This document shows positions 41,801-56,800 of a DNA stretch of 64,000 nt, in pieces. The notes under the pieces were generated by a model that was given only the letters and a program-made list of their open reading frames with translations, made no database searches and was not told the origin of the DNA. The stretch is from Breviolum minutum Mf 1.05b.01 (taxonomy: Eukaryota > Sar > Dinophyceae > Suessiales > Symbiodiniaceae), in the NCBI GenBank assembly GCA_000507305.1, contig DF239270.1, positions 1 to 64,000 on the forward strand, written 5' to 3'. Position numbers and translations under genes: made by a program. Positions within the stretch are counted from its first letter, which is position 1. Each line of letters opens with the position of its first letter.

Positions 41801-44800
41801 TATCGCCTTTCTTGCTGACAGGGGCCAATATCCTTTACCGTTTGTCAAATGTTTCTTGAACACCTGGCGCAATGGCAGCAAATTGCAAGCCTTCAACATG
41901 TATTTGTTCTCTCTCCTCAATTTGATGTATCATGTCCATGAAAGGATCTCGAAGAAGAGAAAACAGCAATTTGCTGATCATATCTCTCAAAGCGGTAAGG
42001 AATCCGTTTTGTTTCCTTCAAGGTCTACAAATGCAGATTCGAGTGACTTTGTTGTTTTCAGAGATGTTTTGAAAACTATATGTTGTTTGTGAGATTCCAA
42101 TATCAACTGGAAGTTGTTGGGATTTCCCCCTTTCAACTGGACTTCCCAACATTTCAACTGGACGAAACCCTGGCGAAACACCTAGGCTTGTGTATGTGGG
42201 TGCGTGCAATGGAAACCTATGACCGAGTGGCCAAGGCGGGGATGGGGGATGGTTGGTCAGGAAATGGTTATTATTTTGGGAATCCCCATATAGGCACCTA
42301 TTTGGGAATCCATCAAACAAGCAGCAAACGTATGGTAAATTTGAGGGGTTTTCTATTTTCTAGGTGGTAATGTCAGGTTTTTGTTTTAAATCTTCATCCC
42401 TATTTGGACATGATCCAAACTTGACGAGCATATTTTTCAGATGGGTTGGTTCAACCACCAACTAGTTTTTATTTTGGGAAATTCCATATAGAAATAGAAT
42501 CAAAGGCAAGGTTTAGATGTATGTTTCTGATTTTTTCTGTGTAAAAATCTCCCAGTCCCCACCTAAATGGTTGATTGATCAAACCTACCTGGTTGATGTG
42601 GGCGCAAGTGAGTTGGTTTGGTGGGCGCAAGTGAGGCTAGTCCCTATACATTATTTTCAGACATGGAAATCATATTCCTCGTTTTCGATGGATTCAAGTC
42701 GGCTGTTCTTACAAATGTGGTTGTGATGGAAAAGTTTTGACTGAAAATGATTGAACATGTTTATCGATCTTCAACAAATCCACATGAACACCACATTTGA
42801 TGTTCATTTCACTTGTTTTCAGCCCCTGTTTAACGTCCCAAACAAATATTAGGCACCTTGGCACCTTGAAGGTTGCACAGATTTGCGTTGGGCCCACCAT
42901 CCATGTTATGTTTATCCATCTTTCAAGCCTGATTGAGTTACGAGGTGGTAGCGCCCAAAAAGGAAAGTCTGGCAGAAGCGGAAGCATCGTACCAAGGAGC
43001 AGTGATTTGCCATCAGCACACAGATTTCCAAAGAGCCATCCCAACCTGGGATGTTCCTGGATGAATTGTTGTTGTTTTTTTGCTGTACGTGAAAAGATGG
43101 ATTTGTGAACCACATGGTTTTGCCATGTAGGCAAGTATTCCATTCCATAGCGTTTGGGTAATGATTCAGGAATCGTTAGGGTTTGGTATAGCCTAGTAAA
43201 TGTTCAGGTTCATCACCCTGATTCTTGGTGTTTTGGGAGGATCTCCTTGAAGTAGCGTAGTCTTGAAAGTTGTTGTGATACTGTTGATGGAAGAAATCCT
43301 GCATCAGCCGATATGGTAAATACCACCTCATTTACAAGGTTTGTTGTTTGGGAGTTCTTCCATCAACAGTATTTCTAGCTGTTGAATCCATCTCATGGCT
43401 GAAGGAGTGATGGGAAAACTCAAGGAAAAACGTTGGAGTTCTCAGTTTGAGAAGCATACCGCATGGCATGAAGCATCAATCCTGGAAGATCTTGATTGCA
43501 AACAAAACTGGACAAACCTAAAATCAGGGTAGACGATCTCAATAGATGGCGTTATAGCATTTGGCGTTATAAGAAAAGACCTGACATGTAAGCCAAAACA
43601 TGCAGTCATAAATAGACCAAATGCACTGAACCTTGCCTCCACAAACTCTCCAAACCATTCACTGCGATGACTTTGTGCCAACGAAGTCATGATTATATTA
43701 GCACAAAGTCACTCAAACTCTATCCACATATGCATCATATGAATCACAATTATCACAATTATTATATCACATCGTGTCACATCCCCCAAAATAACTTGGG
43801 GCGAAGCAACCGTTTGAAGGTTTTCCACCATCAAACTTACCATTGTTGTCATCCACGTGGAAAAAACGCGTTGTTTCACCCGAGGTGCTGAGCTACAAAA
43901 GGTCATGGATGAATTGACAGCATTGAATGAAAAGTTGGCCTCCTTGAGGTTGGGGGAGATTGGAGAAGATGATGTTCAAAAAGGTTAGGAAGTACCCTCC
44001 AGGAAAGTAACATATCCCACCAAAGTTTGGAAAAGGAGAATCATCTTCGAAAGGGCCGGAAGAGAGGGGATATGTTAGTTCCCTGGGGTGTAGTATGAAA
44101 AGGGGATGGGGGAAAAGGTTGGCAAGTTTGGGTTTGTTTTTTTTGTTTTTTTAATGATTTTGATGTAGTATTAGCCAAACCTTGATTTAAAATTGGATTG
44201 TTTCCAACCTTTGGGTTTGTTATGTTTTTGTTTCTTGCGGATTGAAGATGATTAAACTGCTTGGATGAAGATGAGTGAAGATGATTTGTTTTTAGGATTG
44301 AAGGGAGTCTTTGTTTTGCTGGGATTGATGATTATGGAGTGAATTTCTTGTCATGTTTAGATTCAAGATCCTTGGTGTGGTGGAAGGATGGTCAGTGTTA
44401 TTGTTGTGATGTTGATGATGATGGTCATTATATACTGGCGTGGAAATAGTACATAATCGGTTGCTTCTACATAATACCGCGGGTCCGGACATAATCATGA
44501 ACGTGTGATTTTCTTGACGTGTGCTTGGCTGTTCATGCTGATGCTCACACGGGTACGAAGTGAAATGGACATGCAACCGGGTTGATTGTTGTTCCCGTTG
44601 TTTCCCTTTAAAATCATTGACATCTCAACACGCCTGTGATACGTTTTTCCACAACTTGTCAGGCAAGAACAGGACAACTTGACAACCGAAGTGGATTTGT
44701 GCCAGAAAAAGCTGGAAAGAGTTTGGAATCCCAGAAAGGACTCAACAACAATGCAAACTGTATCAGAAAAAAAAGAAACATGATGGAAAAGATGTGAAGC

Positions 44801-47800
44801 CAGTGACGTGAAACATATCTTTCCACCGAAAAACAAAGAGGAAGATTGCGCGGCATCCGTTTTCCCCTAAGGCAGAGACGTTGATCACCAGTTTGGGTGG
44901 CGAGAAGACCCGTTGGACACAAAATGCCATTGATTTAGCGGTCCTGGCCTCAGAGATGTGCTGCTGCCCCGTTTTGGTTGTTCTGTATTGAGGACAAAAA
45001 AAGTGCCCAGTTGTTTGGGCCTGTTTTTAAATAAGCTTTCTATATGGAGCCCTATAATTAAACCTGCCAGTATAATGGAATGTCACAACGGTTTTGAACG
45101 CAGCATATTTGGAAGAACATCTCATCACGGTGTGTCACAACTGTTACAGGATCCAGAAAAAACGGTAGTTTCAATAGGCAATCCCTCCCTAACATGGCCC
45201 TTTTTCAGGAATTCAGAATTTGTAGGTTCCGAAATAGTATAATTCACACAGATCTACAGATACTTGTGCAGTTTTTTCTGCAATCAAGAGTTGGTTGACT
45301 TTGTGAAGGATGTGTTTTTAGACAGCACTGTGCGAGCATGCCCTTGCAAAAGTGTGCAAGGATGAATGCGAGGACCTTTTGGACATGATGAAGAAGGAGG
45401 CAGAGCACCTTACATCGGATGTGGGTTACAATTGCAAACATATTACGTTCGCCCAGTCCTGTGCCGAGCATGTGGCGAACGTAATAGTGTTGCAGCACGT
45501 CGAGGCAGAAGCCCTCGGCTGCTGCACCCGCTCGTGCGGGTTTAAAGGGCACATGTGCCTGCTTTGGCCATTTTTTCTCCCCAAAGGAGAAAGTCGAGTG
45601 GGAGGTCGAGCGTTGTGCTGAGATGACTCATTCAGCCCATTGATCGACCTCCCTCAGCACGTTCTCCTTTGGGGACGTGTTGAAAAATTTGTCACGGGAG
45701 CTGATGTGCAACTCTGTCCTCTCCAGCCGCTTGGCCAAAAAAAAACGTCACAATATATGACCTATAGAGGAAGAAAATGGGACCGACGTGGCCAAGGTCC
45801 TCATTGGGCAAAACACCTCGCTATTTTGGACAAGAAAAGGAGCTCAGAAGTTCGGAGCCCATGACGGAGAGAAGGTGAGCATAGACTTTTTGCTCGGGCA
45901 CAAGAACCTTGGGGAGGAGTACCCCCATCATGGATATTTTCGAGACGAGCCACTCAGCAAAATGATTGAAGAAGAAGGTGGAGCTGATGTTGGAAAGGTC
46001 CTCGTTGGTCAGAATTCCTCCTTCGGGTGCACAACAGAGAGCATCAAGTTTCAGTTTCCCAAGTAATCCAAAGCCCAGAGGTTCATCAGCAAATTGTTGA
46101 ATCCCTTCGGCAAGCAAGAGAAAGCTGAATCTACGCCCCGTGGAGGAGACAGGGTAAGCATGGATTTTTTGCTTAAACATCAGAGGGTTTGTGAGGCCAG
46201 TTAAATTCCGAAGGAGGCCACTTCAGTGATGCAGGTGAGCTCCCAAGATGACACGTGCAACTTTGGCAAGTTCGAGCAGCAATGTCCACAGAAATTCATG
46301 ACCACTTTCGTCAAGACATGCAACGAGGCATGGAAAGTGACCCAAGAGCCTGAAGTCTCTGAAGAGACCAACTTTCGTGACCTTGCTTTTGGTTCAAAGT
46401 GATTCACAAAGCTTTGCAACACAGGAAGATTGCCAGAAATTTGCAAAGAATCCCGGCGAGATCTTCCTTCACTACTTTACGTACAACAAGGAGAACAAGG
46501 ATTTGCCTACCAAATGCTTCTCATTGAGCAAGGAGCAATGCAAAGGAAAAGATGATTCGTGGAAAAGGATCCCTTTGGTGTCCGTTCAGAAGTTGATGAA
46601 CGAACAAGATGTCAATGCCTATTCGGAGATGGTGTAAATCAAAGTGAAAGCAAATTGAGAGTTCTTTTGAGACAAAAAATCGTACAGACTTGAGCGCAGA
46701 CGAACTGGGTGCCAATGTGCTTTGCTGGAAAAAATAATCTATTCATGTTTGAATGGAGCCCTATATCAACTATCTCAGTGTTTTAGCAGGACCCACCGTT
46801 TTTGTTTCATTATGTGTTTTTTGATGACATGTTTATTTTCTAGATGATTTGTGGGAACGGGTCGTGCAAGTACGAAGTGGGTTAACATATCTTTAGAATT
46901 CTTTAGAAAGTTTTGTAAACTCGACCGTGAAAACCCAGAACTCTAAGATGCACGGGCCACGGGTATGCTCTGAAGTCTATGAGGGGACAACACGACTCAT
47001 TAAACTGTTTGTTCGAGGAACACGATGACCCTGTCAATCCAAATTTAAAACGATCTGCTTCTGAAAGAAAAGGATGGTTTGACAGTACGTTTCTTTGTGA
47101 TATGATATGTTTGGATGATTTGTGATCGACAGACACTCTTCATTTCGCAATGCCAAATACACAGTGTTTTTTCCCATTAAAAAGCAAAACAAGACTACTA
47201 GCGGACTAGCGACGAGGGTAGTCCTTCCAAGGCAGACTACGTGAACTTGACTGGTGATGTCTCTTGGCAACATGGGTTCACCATGAATATTGTATCTTCA
47301 ATGACCTTCAATGAAAAGTTTAGATTTTCTGTGGTTAGTTTAGATGGTCCCGCGCACAAAACAAACCCATTTTGGGGACAAAAGATTCCATGGGTCAACC
47401 CGGGATTTGAGGAGTTCAAAATATAGCAAGTCACAATGCTGATTTACCGACTTCCATGGCTTGAAGTCGCAAACATCCTGGTGTTTTATAGCGATTGAAG
47501 GTGACGAAATAGATTCAACTCATGTGGTACTATACTGTTTGGGTTTGTAGTAGGAGTTACATGGAGCTACTGTACGTTGATACTTTCGGGGATTTTTTGG
47601 TTTAATGTGTTGTTACTTTGATTTGATGGGTGTTATGGTGATCAGCTTAATTATCATGAGAATCATGTCACCTAGTCGGAAAACGATACTAGTTGTAATG
47701 TTTGAAGCGTTTTCCCACTCATGAGAAAACGAAGATACCCTGGGTGGGGTTGTGTACCAGGAATGTAGGAAGGGCAGGGAACTGAAAAAGATGGAAAAAC

Positions 47801-50800
47801 ATATTTGTTCTCTCCAATCTAGTTGTCTTCCAACTACTTACAACTATATTTTATATTTACAACCAGAACAAAAACAAAAACAATGACTTCCCAAAGTACC
47901 ATGAATCATCGAGATCAAATAGTTCATGACTTACCGTTGGTACCACACCCAAGGTGAGCTTTTATGCCTCACGTGTGGTAAGGTCATTGTGGCCAGTGGA
48001 TTGATCGCTTACTTGGGCGCCTTCACCCCCGACTTCCGAGAGAGCGCCGTGAAGCACCGGGGGCAACGGAAATGATAGCAGTATGCAGCATGAAAGAGGG
48101 ATAGCATGGTGTTGTCATGATGCAATGCAATATCTAGTAGTCATAGTTTATAATAGTGTATATAGTCTAGTCATTACTATTCAAAACTCGTAGTATTCTA
48201 AGGGTCAGGTTTTGCACACCGTCAGCATCCATCCGTGTATATTACAAGCTGAGTATCATGGTCAATCACCCAACAAAGGTCGTTTTGTTTTTGCATAAGA
48301 AATCAGTGAATAGATGCAACTTACCGGTAAATATGAGATGCTTTAGCGCGGTGGAGCTCAATCAAGTTCATCCACAATCAGCCATAGTTCTAACACGGTG
48401 CTCAGTACTGGTGATCATGAGTAGTCAAAATGTGAGACTGATAGTAAGACCGGTCGTACTTGCATTTATCAGCTTTGAAGAAGAGACACCAGAGCTGCTT
48501 AGTACCAAACCACAATACCCCAAGCCATTCCAAGCCTTATTCCCTGAAATGAAGTAGATTGAGTCGACTTATAATCGACTTATATGCATCTTTTTGGACA
48601 CCGCATTTCTTTGGTATGACAATGCTAATGTTGATGAGGATGATGATGGTGCGGACTCTTATTTGTGCAAAGTATATAATTTACACATTAACGGTAGCGT
48701 CATAAACACCTCATGGAAACCTTGAAACAATTGTTCATGATACTGGAGATGTGTTTCGTGATAGCTCAACATACTTCTCAACAGATCCCAACAGATCCAG
48801 GGTCATGTCTCGACAGGGCCTGGGCTGATGAGTCACGTGAACGGCAGATTCCTGGATCCGAAAAGTTCAGTTTGGAGCATTGCTTGGGAGAACCCGTGAA
48901 GGCCGTTAGTTGATCGTCGATTGCTTGTGGTTGAGTTGACGTCGCACTTTTTTTTTGGTGGTTGTGTTGGGAATTTATATAAGTTTTTTTGTTGAACGGG
49001 TTGAAGGAGGAGGCTGTTGTTGTTGAAGTAGAAGTAATTCTGAAAGAAGATATATATATATATATATTTTTTTTCCGACATGAGATTAGGAAAGAACAAA
49101 TGTGATTGATGTAGTTGCATGGCTGAATGTGCAGTGGGCGTTGGGTTGGTTCATCCACTACTGCATCGCACAAGGGAACGCAACGCAAATAAGTTGCAGG
49201 AAGGGGACATGTGCAAACGGTGAAGATTGTGAAGGTTTGTTTTCTCCAACAATCCCTCTTGAAACTTCTTGAATTTCAGGCGGAGTAATTTGAGGAAGGG
49301 GGGAGAACTCCAGGGAACTATCACATATCCCACCTGGAGAAAGCCGGAAAATATGGAAAATCATGGACTCAAAAAAGTACCGGCGGAAGGGATGGGAGAT
49401 ATGTTTTCTTTTTTCCAGCAGGAGGATATATGTTGCACGATTTTTTTGGAAATCTTGGGGTTACACCCTAGACCTTCAAGTTTTATAAGACACCTCATCA
49501 TGTGGCACACTCAACATTGAACTCTTTGCAGTGGACCTAAGACTGCTAAGTATACCGTATGCTTCTCCAATCCTTCCTATATCACACTAACATACAATAT
49601 TAATTGTATACTAACCTATCAGAGATGTTGATTCAAAAAGGGTAATTTGGGGATTTATATCCCTAACAACTTACATGATATCATACTTTAAACTTGCTAA
49701 TTATACCCTTCCGCATCCGCTCGCTCCAATCCAACGCTCAAACTCTTCGGAGGTTCGAGCATGGGTTGTGGCTGGATTACCCAATGACTCCTTCAGCATT
49801 GAAAATGGTATCATCATGGACAAGGCGCGGCCTCCCCTCAGCGGTTGGATTTGCTTGGATGGGAGAATCAAGCTGACGGTTGAGAAAAGAGCTGCTTTCA
49901 ACGTGATTTCGAATCATAATGTGCTACTAAACCGCCAATTTTAAGCACAAGCATTTAAATCAAAAATCAACTGTTGGTTGGTGGTCAGGATCGAATTCTA
50001 GTGATACCCTCTACGATTTCTAATCCTTTTCATAAAGGGAATCTCAGGTTTCCACAAGCAAATGAACAAATCGCACCAACAGTTGATCATTGACTGAAAC
50101 CAAGAAGATGAAAGCACCTTACTAAGAGTGCTCCTTTTTTAACGATAAGGAACTTAGGTGGAGAACCGAGGGAGGTGAAGAATCCTTAAAACCAATTGGT
50201 TAGTTGCTGCACGAGATCCTCGTAGTTTATGGTTAAAATAACGTATGTTGGAACTATTTTCGAGGATCTTGGGACTGGCTGGGCTGGCATACGAAGTCTA
50301 AATGACAGTGTGTTTACAACCTTCCAGAAAAAGAATATGGCTATGGATCAAACTGAATTGACACCCAACAGCTACATGATTGGAAAAATATCTAAAGTCT
50401 GAATTTGATCCCAAGTCTGTGTTCCCTTTTGGAACCTCATTTAGAGCCAGAGCCAATAAAATCCAATAAATGTGTTTCATGTTGAAGGTTATCTTTAGAT
50501 ACCCTCCAAGGAACTAACGTATCCCACCTTGGGAAAAGGGAAATCATCTTCAAAAGTGCCTTGGGATGGGATATGTTAGTTCCCTGGAGGGGTACTAATC
50601 TCTTTTTCTAGAACTTAAGATTCACCAATACCATGTCCATCATTCAGTTTGGGCACACCCGTTGCCCTGCCGGCCAGGCACGACGGTTTAGCCCTCAGCT
50701 TTCTCTGTTGGTTTCTCCGGGTTTTTTGGTGGCGGACAACAACAAAGTGAGGCAGTAAAAATCCTGAAAAATCTAAACAGAAAAAACTTGCCACTTGGAA

Positions 50801-53800
50801 AAGTTACTGGTTTTCTCGTCTTCCAAGCTCTAGTTTTCAATGGGACCCTTATTGACTCGTATTTTGCAGAAGGGGAAAACGCCAAGATTCCAAACCATCT
50901 AGAAGCCAAAGCAATGGACTCAGTAAAGAATGATTTGGAAAGGAACTCCAAGCGAAAGAAAATCCAATAGTACATACATTAATGATATAAGATAACTAGA
51001 TACGTTAAATAATATCTAATAATATACAAGTAGAAAAATTGGTGTTTCATGATGTCAGGAAGGGAATGCAAAGAGACCCTTCTTTCCTCAGACAATGCAA
51101 ATATTGAAGCTCATGTTTGAAGGTTTTCATGGTGTACTTTTGTTTGAGCTCATTCTGTAGAGGCACACAAGGCCAGCAACAGAATCAAGATATCAAGCTA
51201 GCTACTATGATTCCTATAGCTAATTGGATCAGGGTGGCAATCTTGGATCGTTCGGGCTTTTCAGATTCTTAGAGTTGGAAAAAAAAACACCGTTCTGTGT
51301 GCTTTTTCGACGGCAAAGGTGGCCCTTATGTATTGATCCGCAAGGGCAAGCGAATCGTTGGATCAAGAAGCACCATGGCCGTGACATTTTTTTGGTCCCT
51401 GGGGGAAGGATTAGGCCAAGTGGTAGGTGTCCAATAAAACGGGTGACCATTTCACGTGCAGATTTTTGTTGCTGTGTTAGAATTTAGAGATGAAATCATG
51501 CAAACCATCAAACGAGTTGTTTTTTCATCCTGTTCAAACACAACACACGCACAGGCTGGTCATGGAAAGACGTTGATGTTGGACGTTTATCAAAGTCTTG
51601 AACCCAAAATTGTTCCTCTCAACTTCTGTTATATCCGGGAGTCAGGGAAGGAATTGAGTAAAGTCAAAGTTCATCTCAGCCACTGGGGACTGGGGACTTC
51701 ACCATTTCATGATGATTAAGATCTGCATATTCATATTATATACCATTATACTGGTATCAGAAGATCCCGACGCAATATTGTACAATTGTTGGGATAGCAA
51801 CAAATAAGATGTGGGACACATCCGTGATTCAAATTCTCCATTTTCACCGTTGCCAACATTCACCACCATGGATGCTACCTGCTCAGGATGGGCCAGCCAC
51901 TTCAGCTGGTGGTGGCCAAGTTCACAGATGGAGATTACTTGAAACGGCTCGAAGGCACAGCGAGCTTTGTTGACAGATTGATGTAGGGAAGGCAATGGAA
52001 AGTGTTGATGGTCACGGTGCTTGTTTTTGTGAAGGGAGAGGATTGAACATGCCTCTCAGAATATTTTGTGAATCGTAAGCAAATGAGTTGAAACTGGTTG
52101 AGATACTGTGATCCCTTTGAAGGTGAAGGATCTGGTCAAACTTCTTCCATTCGTTTTTGGCATCAACATTTCCGGCCATTAATGTCACCCCGACCACCTT
52201 TACTGACTTTGGTGTCCTTTGTCCTTTCCCTCCTCCCAAAATGATTTTCAGGACCTCTGATACTTCAGATTAAGTTGGGTTGATATATTTATCTTCACAA
52301 TCATTGGGAGGTTTGCCAGTAACAAACTGGCATCATTTAGATCCCCCAATCCCAAGTAGTGAAATCTGAGTTGCTCACAGGCCCGAAATAAAATTTGATG
52401 TTTGCCTCCCTAGTTTAATGAATCATATCCAGGAGACCCTTTTGAAAAATGGACAAGAGCAAAAAGAAGGCGTGCACACTATACTTCGACCAAATGCTGT
52501 GCCAGGTTGTATTCAATTTGGCAACCCGATGCTCCTCGAGAATGTCCAAGAGGTACGCATGATGTGCCTTTACTTGAAAAGTCAAAGTTCTGGTTCAAAT
52601 GGAAACATATTTAGATTGATATGATTAATATGATTATACATAATAATTTATAATTGTATATATTTAATTAATTACGTATAATCATATATATATATATACA
52701 TATACATACTCCGTTGCATGTTGTCCTCGAATTCTACTTGGGATTTCTTGCTTTCACACTTGCCCTGTGTCACCTCAAAACTCATCAACCCCAATGAGAG
52801 GTTCCATTTGAAGGAGCGAATGTCATGCTTGACAGGAAACTGATCCTGCAGTCGAGCCGGTTCTGCTGCGTCAGACCTTCAAGAAGGGAAGCGCGTGTGG
52901 CAGCTCAGGGAAGTGTTACCGTGGTTTCATTGTCCTGTAGATGACTCAGAACTCCCATTTGAAATACACCCTGAAAACAAACATGGAACCAAAAATTGGT
53001 GATATGTCTAGATGTTTCTCCTTGTGCAAGGGGGTGTTTTCAGGTTCCGTGTTAATTTTGGGGGTGTAGAAGTCTTAGTTTCTAAGATGAGAACCTCTGG
53101 TTTGCACAAATCAGCAATGCCAGCACCAAGGTGGTGGTTCCTGCTGCTTACTGCTTGTCTATAAGATATGTAATCTGGGCAAATTACCCAGATAACCCCG
53201 TAAATGGTGGTTTAGTAACGGAATCTCCCCCACAATCCCCTTAATTCAGGTTTAGGAACTATGTTGATTTGCCAAAGGATGTGATAGGATATAGATAGTT
53301 GCAACTTCATTTGATAGCGAGCAACTACCCAGCCAAAGAGCCACATGCTAATAATCATATCCCAGAGACTCAATGTATGGTATATTTACCAAAGTATTTA
53401 CCTACATTTGGTGACTTTGTTTATGGTAAATGTACGTAAACGTACCATACATTGAGTGTTTGGGTATGATCATATCATATCTGTCAGCAGATCCATTGTT
53501 TTTTTCCAATAACTATATTGATACACGCCCCTAACACAAGAAAAACATAAACATCGAGCTCCCCAAAAGGTTGCTCAGTTTCCTGCAGTCGCTATTATAG
53601 ATCTTCCACTCCGGTAAACTAATATGGCAATGGAAAATCTCCATGTTCAAACAAAAAATACATCGTCACATGGTTAACAAACCATTGTCACCATTGGTGT
53701 TTTTTTCGGGGTGCTAATGAGTTTTGAAGGGGTTTTTCACCACCCCCCGGGAAGATTAACGAATGGAACCTGAAACTAAGGATCATGATCCGCCTCGGAG

Positions 53801-56800
53801 AGGTGGATGGATCGGGGCCGGTGCTTGCTGGGCGGAGGAAACAAAAAGGATGACCATTAAAAAAAACAAAGGATTGCAGAAAAGAAGATGAAAACATAAT
53901 ATATTTATAGTGTATACTGTATATGTTTGAATTTGGGTGATGTAACTGTATTTGATGATTTGAAAGTTGGTGATGTGAGTTGATTTCACATATTTTGAAG
54001 TGGGTCAGACACAGAGATTTGGGTTGCCCAATTTTGAGTCAGACATCGCCAGGCTTTCCCTTGTTTGATGCCGTTCAATGGCCACAAAGAAAATGTGATT
54101 TTGTCCAAAGACACCATGTCATGTAGTGTTGATATTGCAATTCTATAGATGTCAAATAAACATATATATACATAATTATATATACATACAATATTAGCAG
54201 AAATCGATAGATAGATAAACGTATCATTACATTGAAGTATAGTCTTATAGTTTCTTAGTGCTTGTAATCTAAAGATTGAGGCCACAGTACCGTACCTCCC
54301 CCCCCTCCGTTTTAGGAGGTCTCCAATCTCACCTCCAGCTCAAAATCGCTGACAGTCGACCATTGAATGGGCTAAGAGTTTCAAGTTCTACTTGACCACG
54401 AAGCTACGAAATCCTCATTATCTTCCGGAGGCGGGGATTATTCGCCATTGGTTGATATACACGGGACCCTGAAACTAAGATGTAACAAAATCACCTGAGA
54501 ATAAAGGCCGGGCCCCAACAGGAAATTTCAAATTCCAACCATGGATTTTTAGAGATTTTGCTGTTAGTTTCAGGGAGGGAAAGAATTCTGTCATCTTTTT
54601 TCAGAAGGGAAATCTGTTTTTTTTGCCGTTGAGAAGATGTGTTACAGGCAGAAACATACGTCTTGGGGGATGGGTAGGATTGGCTTATTGGCTTCAGTTG
54701 GGTTGGTTTTAGGGCTCTGCAATATTAGGAATGGGGGATTGAGCTATTGGATGTACCAGGATTACGGTGGCCATATGTATAGTTTTGTTATACAATTTTG
54801 TGGTACATATGCCTGAATCTGTAAAAAACATTCCACACCGCGGCCTGGGCCATTGCCATCCTCATCCCCAAAAGTAGGTGAAGATGTCGACTTGGAACCA
54901 TGAAACGCTTGGTCTGCTTAGGTTGCCGTGAAGGTGACGTTGTTGAATTTCATGATTACACAGGTCAGACGGAGAAACAACGGGCAGGGTCGTTGTGGAA
55001 ACCACGCTGACACTGAAGGTATACATAGATTCTTCATGGGAATGCAAAGAATCAGATCAGGATCTCAAGTTGTGAAGATGGAACTGTTTGAGGTATTTTC
55101 CATGACATGCCGTGTTGGATGTTTAGTTTGTGCACAGCTTCATCTAAGATTAAAATGGCCTGCGACTATGTAGGCGTGATCAACGCATAATTATAATACA
55201 TGATACTAGTGCATCATGCATCCGTTAGTACTGGATAGATCAATCTACTACATACCATTTCCGGATATTGATGAAAGATACTGAATGCATATGAATCTGC
55301 TGTGGGTAAGATAAAGATAAAGACGGAGAAAAGCCAGGTTTTACAGGCAAAGGGGCAGGCATTTTATAATACAACTGGGAGAAAATCGGGAGAAGGGGGA
55401 GTATCCCAAGTTAGCTGCCAAAAATCAACAGGACTTTATATATTTGAATTTGAGCAACAGGCTAAAAGGTTCACCTCTTCGACATGTACTCGGGTGGAAC
55501 AGAGATCTGACTATAACCCCACAAAGCAAAGCCAGAACACCAAAAGCGAAGCCATAGATGCCATATACCACGTTTTCACATAATTGAAGTCCCCTTTCAT
55601 GGGCGCATCTTCCCCTTTCATGGGCACAATTTCCCCTTCATGGGCCATATTTTGGAAAAAAATATAACTTCATTTCAGGAGAAATGAAAAAAAGGGATCT
55701 TGATCCTTTTTTGGCCGTTTGTTTTAAAAAGTTTCTCCATGGATTCTGGACACCAAAAACGTTAACCCGGAGAGGTTGGCCTCCAAGACCAACTGCTGAA
55801 CATTGTGGTCGAGAAGGCCCTAATGGCCCCAGGGAAAAGGTTGTAGTGCAAAAGGTTGCCTCGAAGACAAGGTGTCAGGCGGTTTGTTTATGAATCTTGA
55901 ACGACTAATGTTTAGGATGTTACGGGGGGACGGTCGGAATTTGGCATGTTTTCTCTGTGATTTGTGTTGTGGTATCTTCACAAAAATGTGATGAACATGA
56001 AATCCATGTCGTTGTAGCAAGGTGACGTAGCATGTGTCTGGGACATATGTGATATATATACCCGTATATATATATGCTGTATATTCATGTATATATTATC
56101 ATATCTCATATATACATGTAATTATACATATAAAGAGCAGCCTCAGTCGACCTGACTCAGCCCAAGTGGTTGAGCAGGACCACAAAAACACCATCCCATG
56201 GTATTATTTCAACTATAAGAAATGTAAATATATCCTGAATGATATTTCCCAAGGTAATTTTTGCCCATTTGATAAAACCTCCCATCCCCAGATGCTCAAT
56301 GTGTGGCATATTTACCTACATGTTTGGTAGTTTTGGGGGTAAATGTAGCATTTGGCCATGGTATTTAGTAGACAAAAAGGTTAGATGATATAAGAAACGA
56401 TAAAGAAAATAGATCCTGAATGATATTTTCCCGAGGAAAAAAAGCCAAATAATGAGACCTGTCACGGAATTTCGTAGGCAAAACGGTTAGATATGAATGA
56501 CTTTAGCTGCCAGCTGGGAAGATAGCCATGGATGGGACTGCCCTACTCCACTTCAGGAGCGCCCAGATTTGGCAGAAGAAAAGGCAAGGTTGGTCGTAGA
56601 AGGTGTGGTCCGCCCAAGCCGTTGTTGAAAGTTGCTGTGGTAGTATACACCCTGGAAGATTAACGGCTGGAACCCTACAAATCACCCATGAAAAGAAAGG
56701 AAAATGATCTGAACCAAACCTCCATGATTCCTGCAGCATTTGGTGAATTCCTGCAGCATTTGGCATGTATAAAGTCTTCCGTACGTAGTGGGACAAAAAC

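Noticed and set aside
14113..56362. Family D hairpins considered as transcription terminators or structured RNA genes
   Set aside because: The same hairpin recurs at several intronic sites with similar flanks, which fits a dispersed repeat better than a regulatory or RNA gene.
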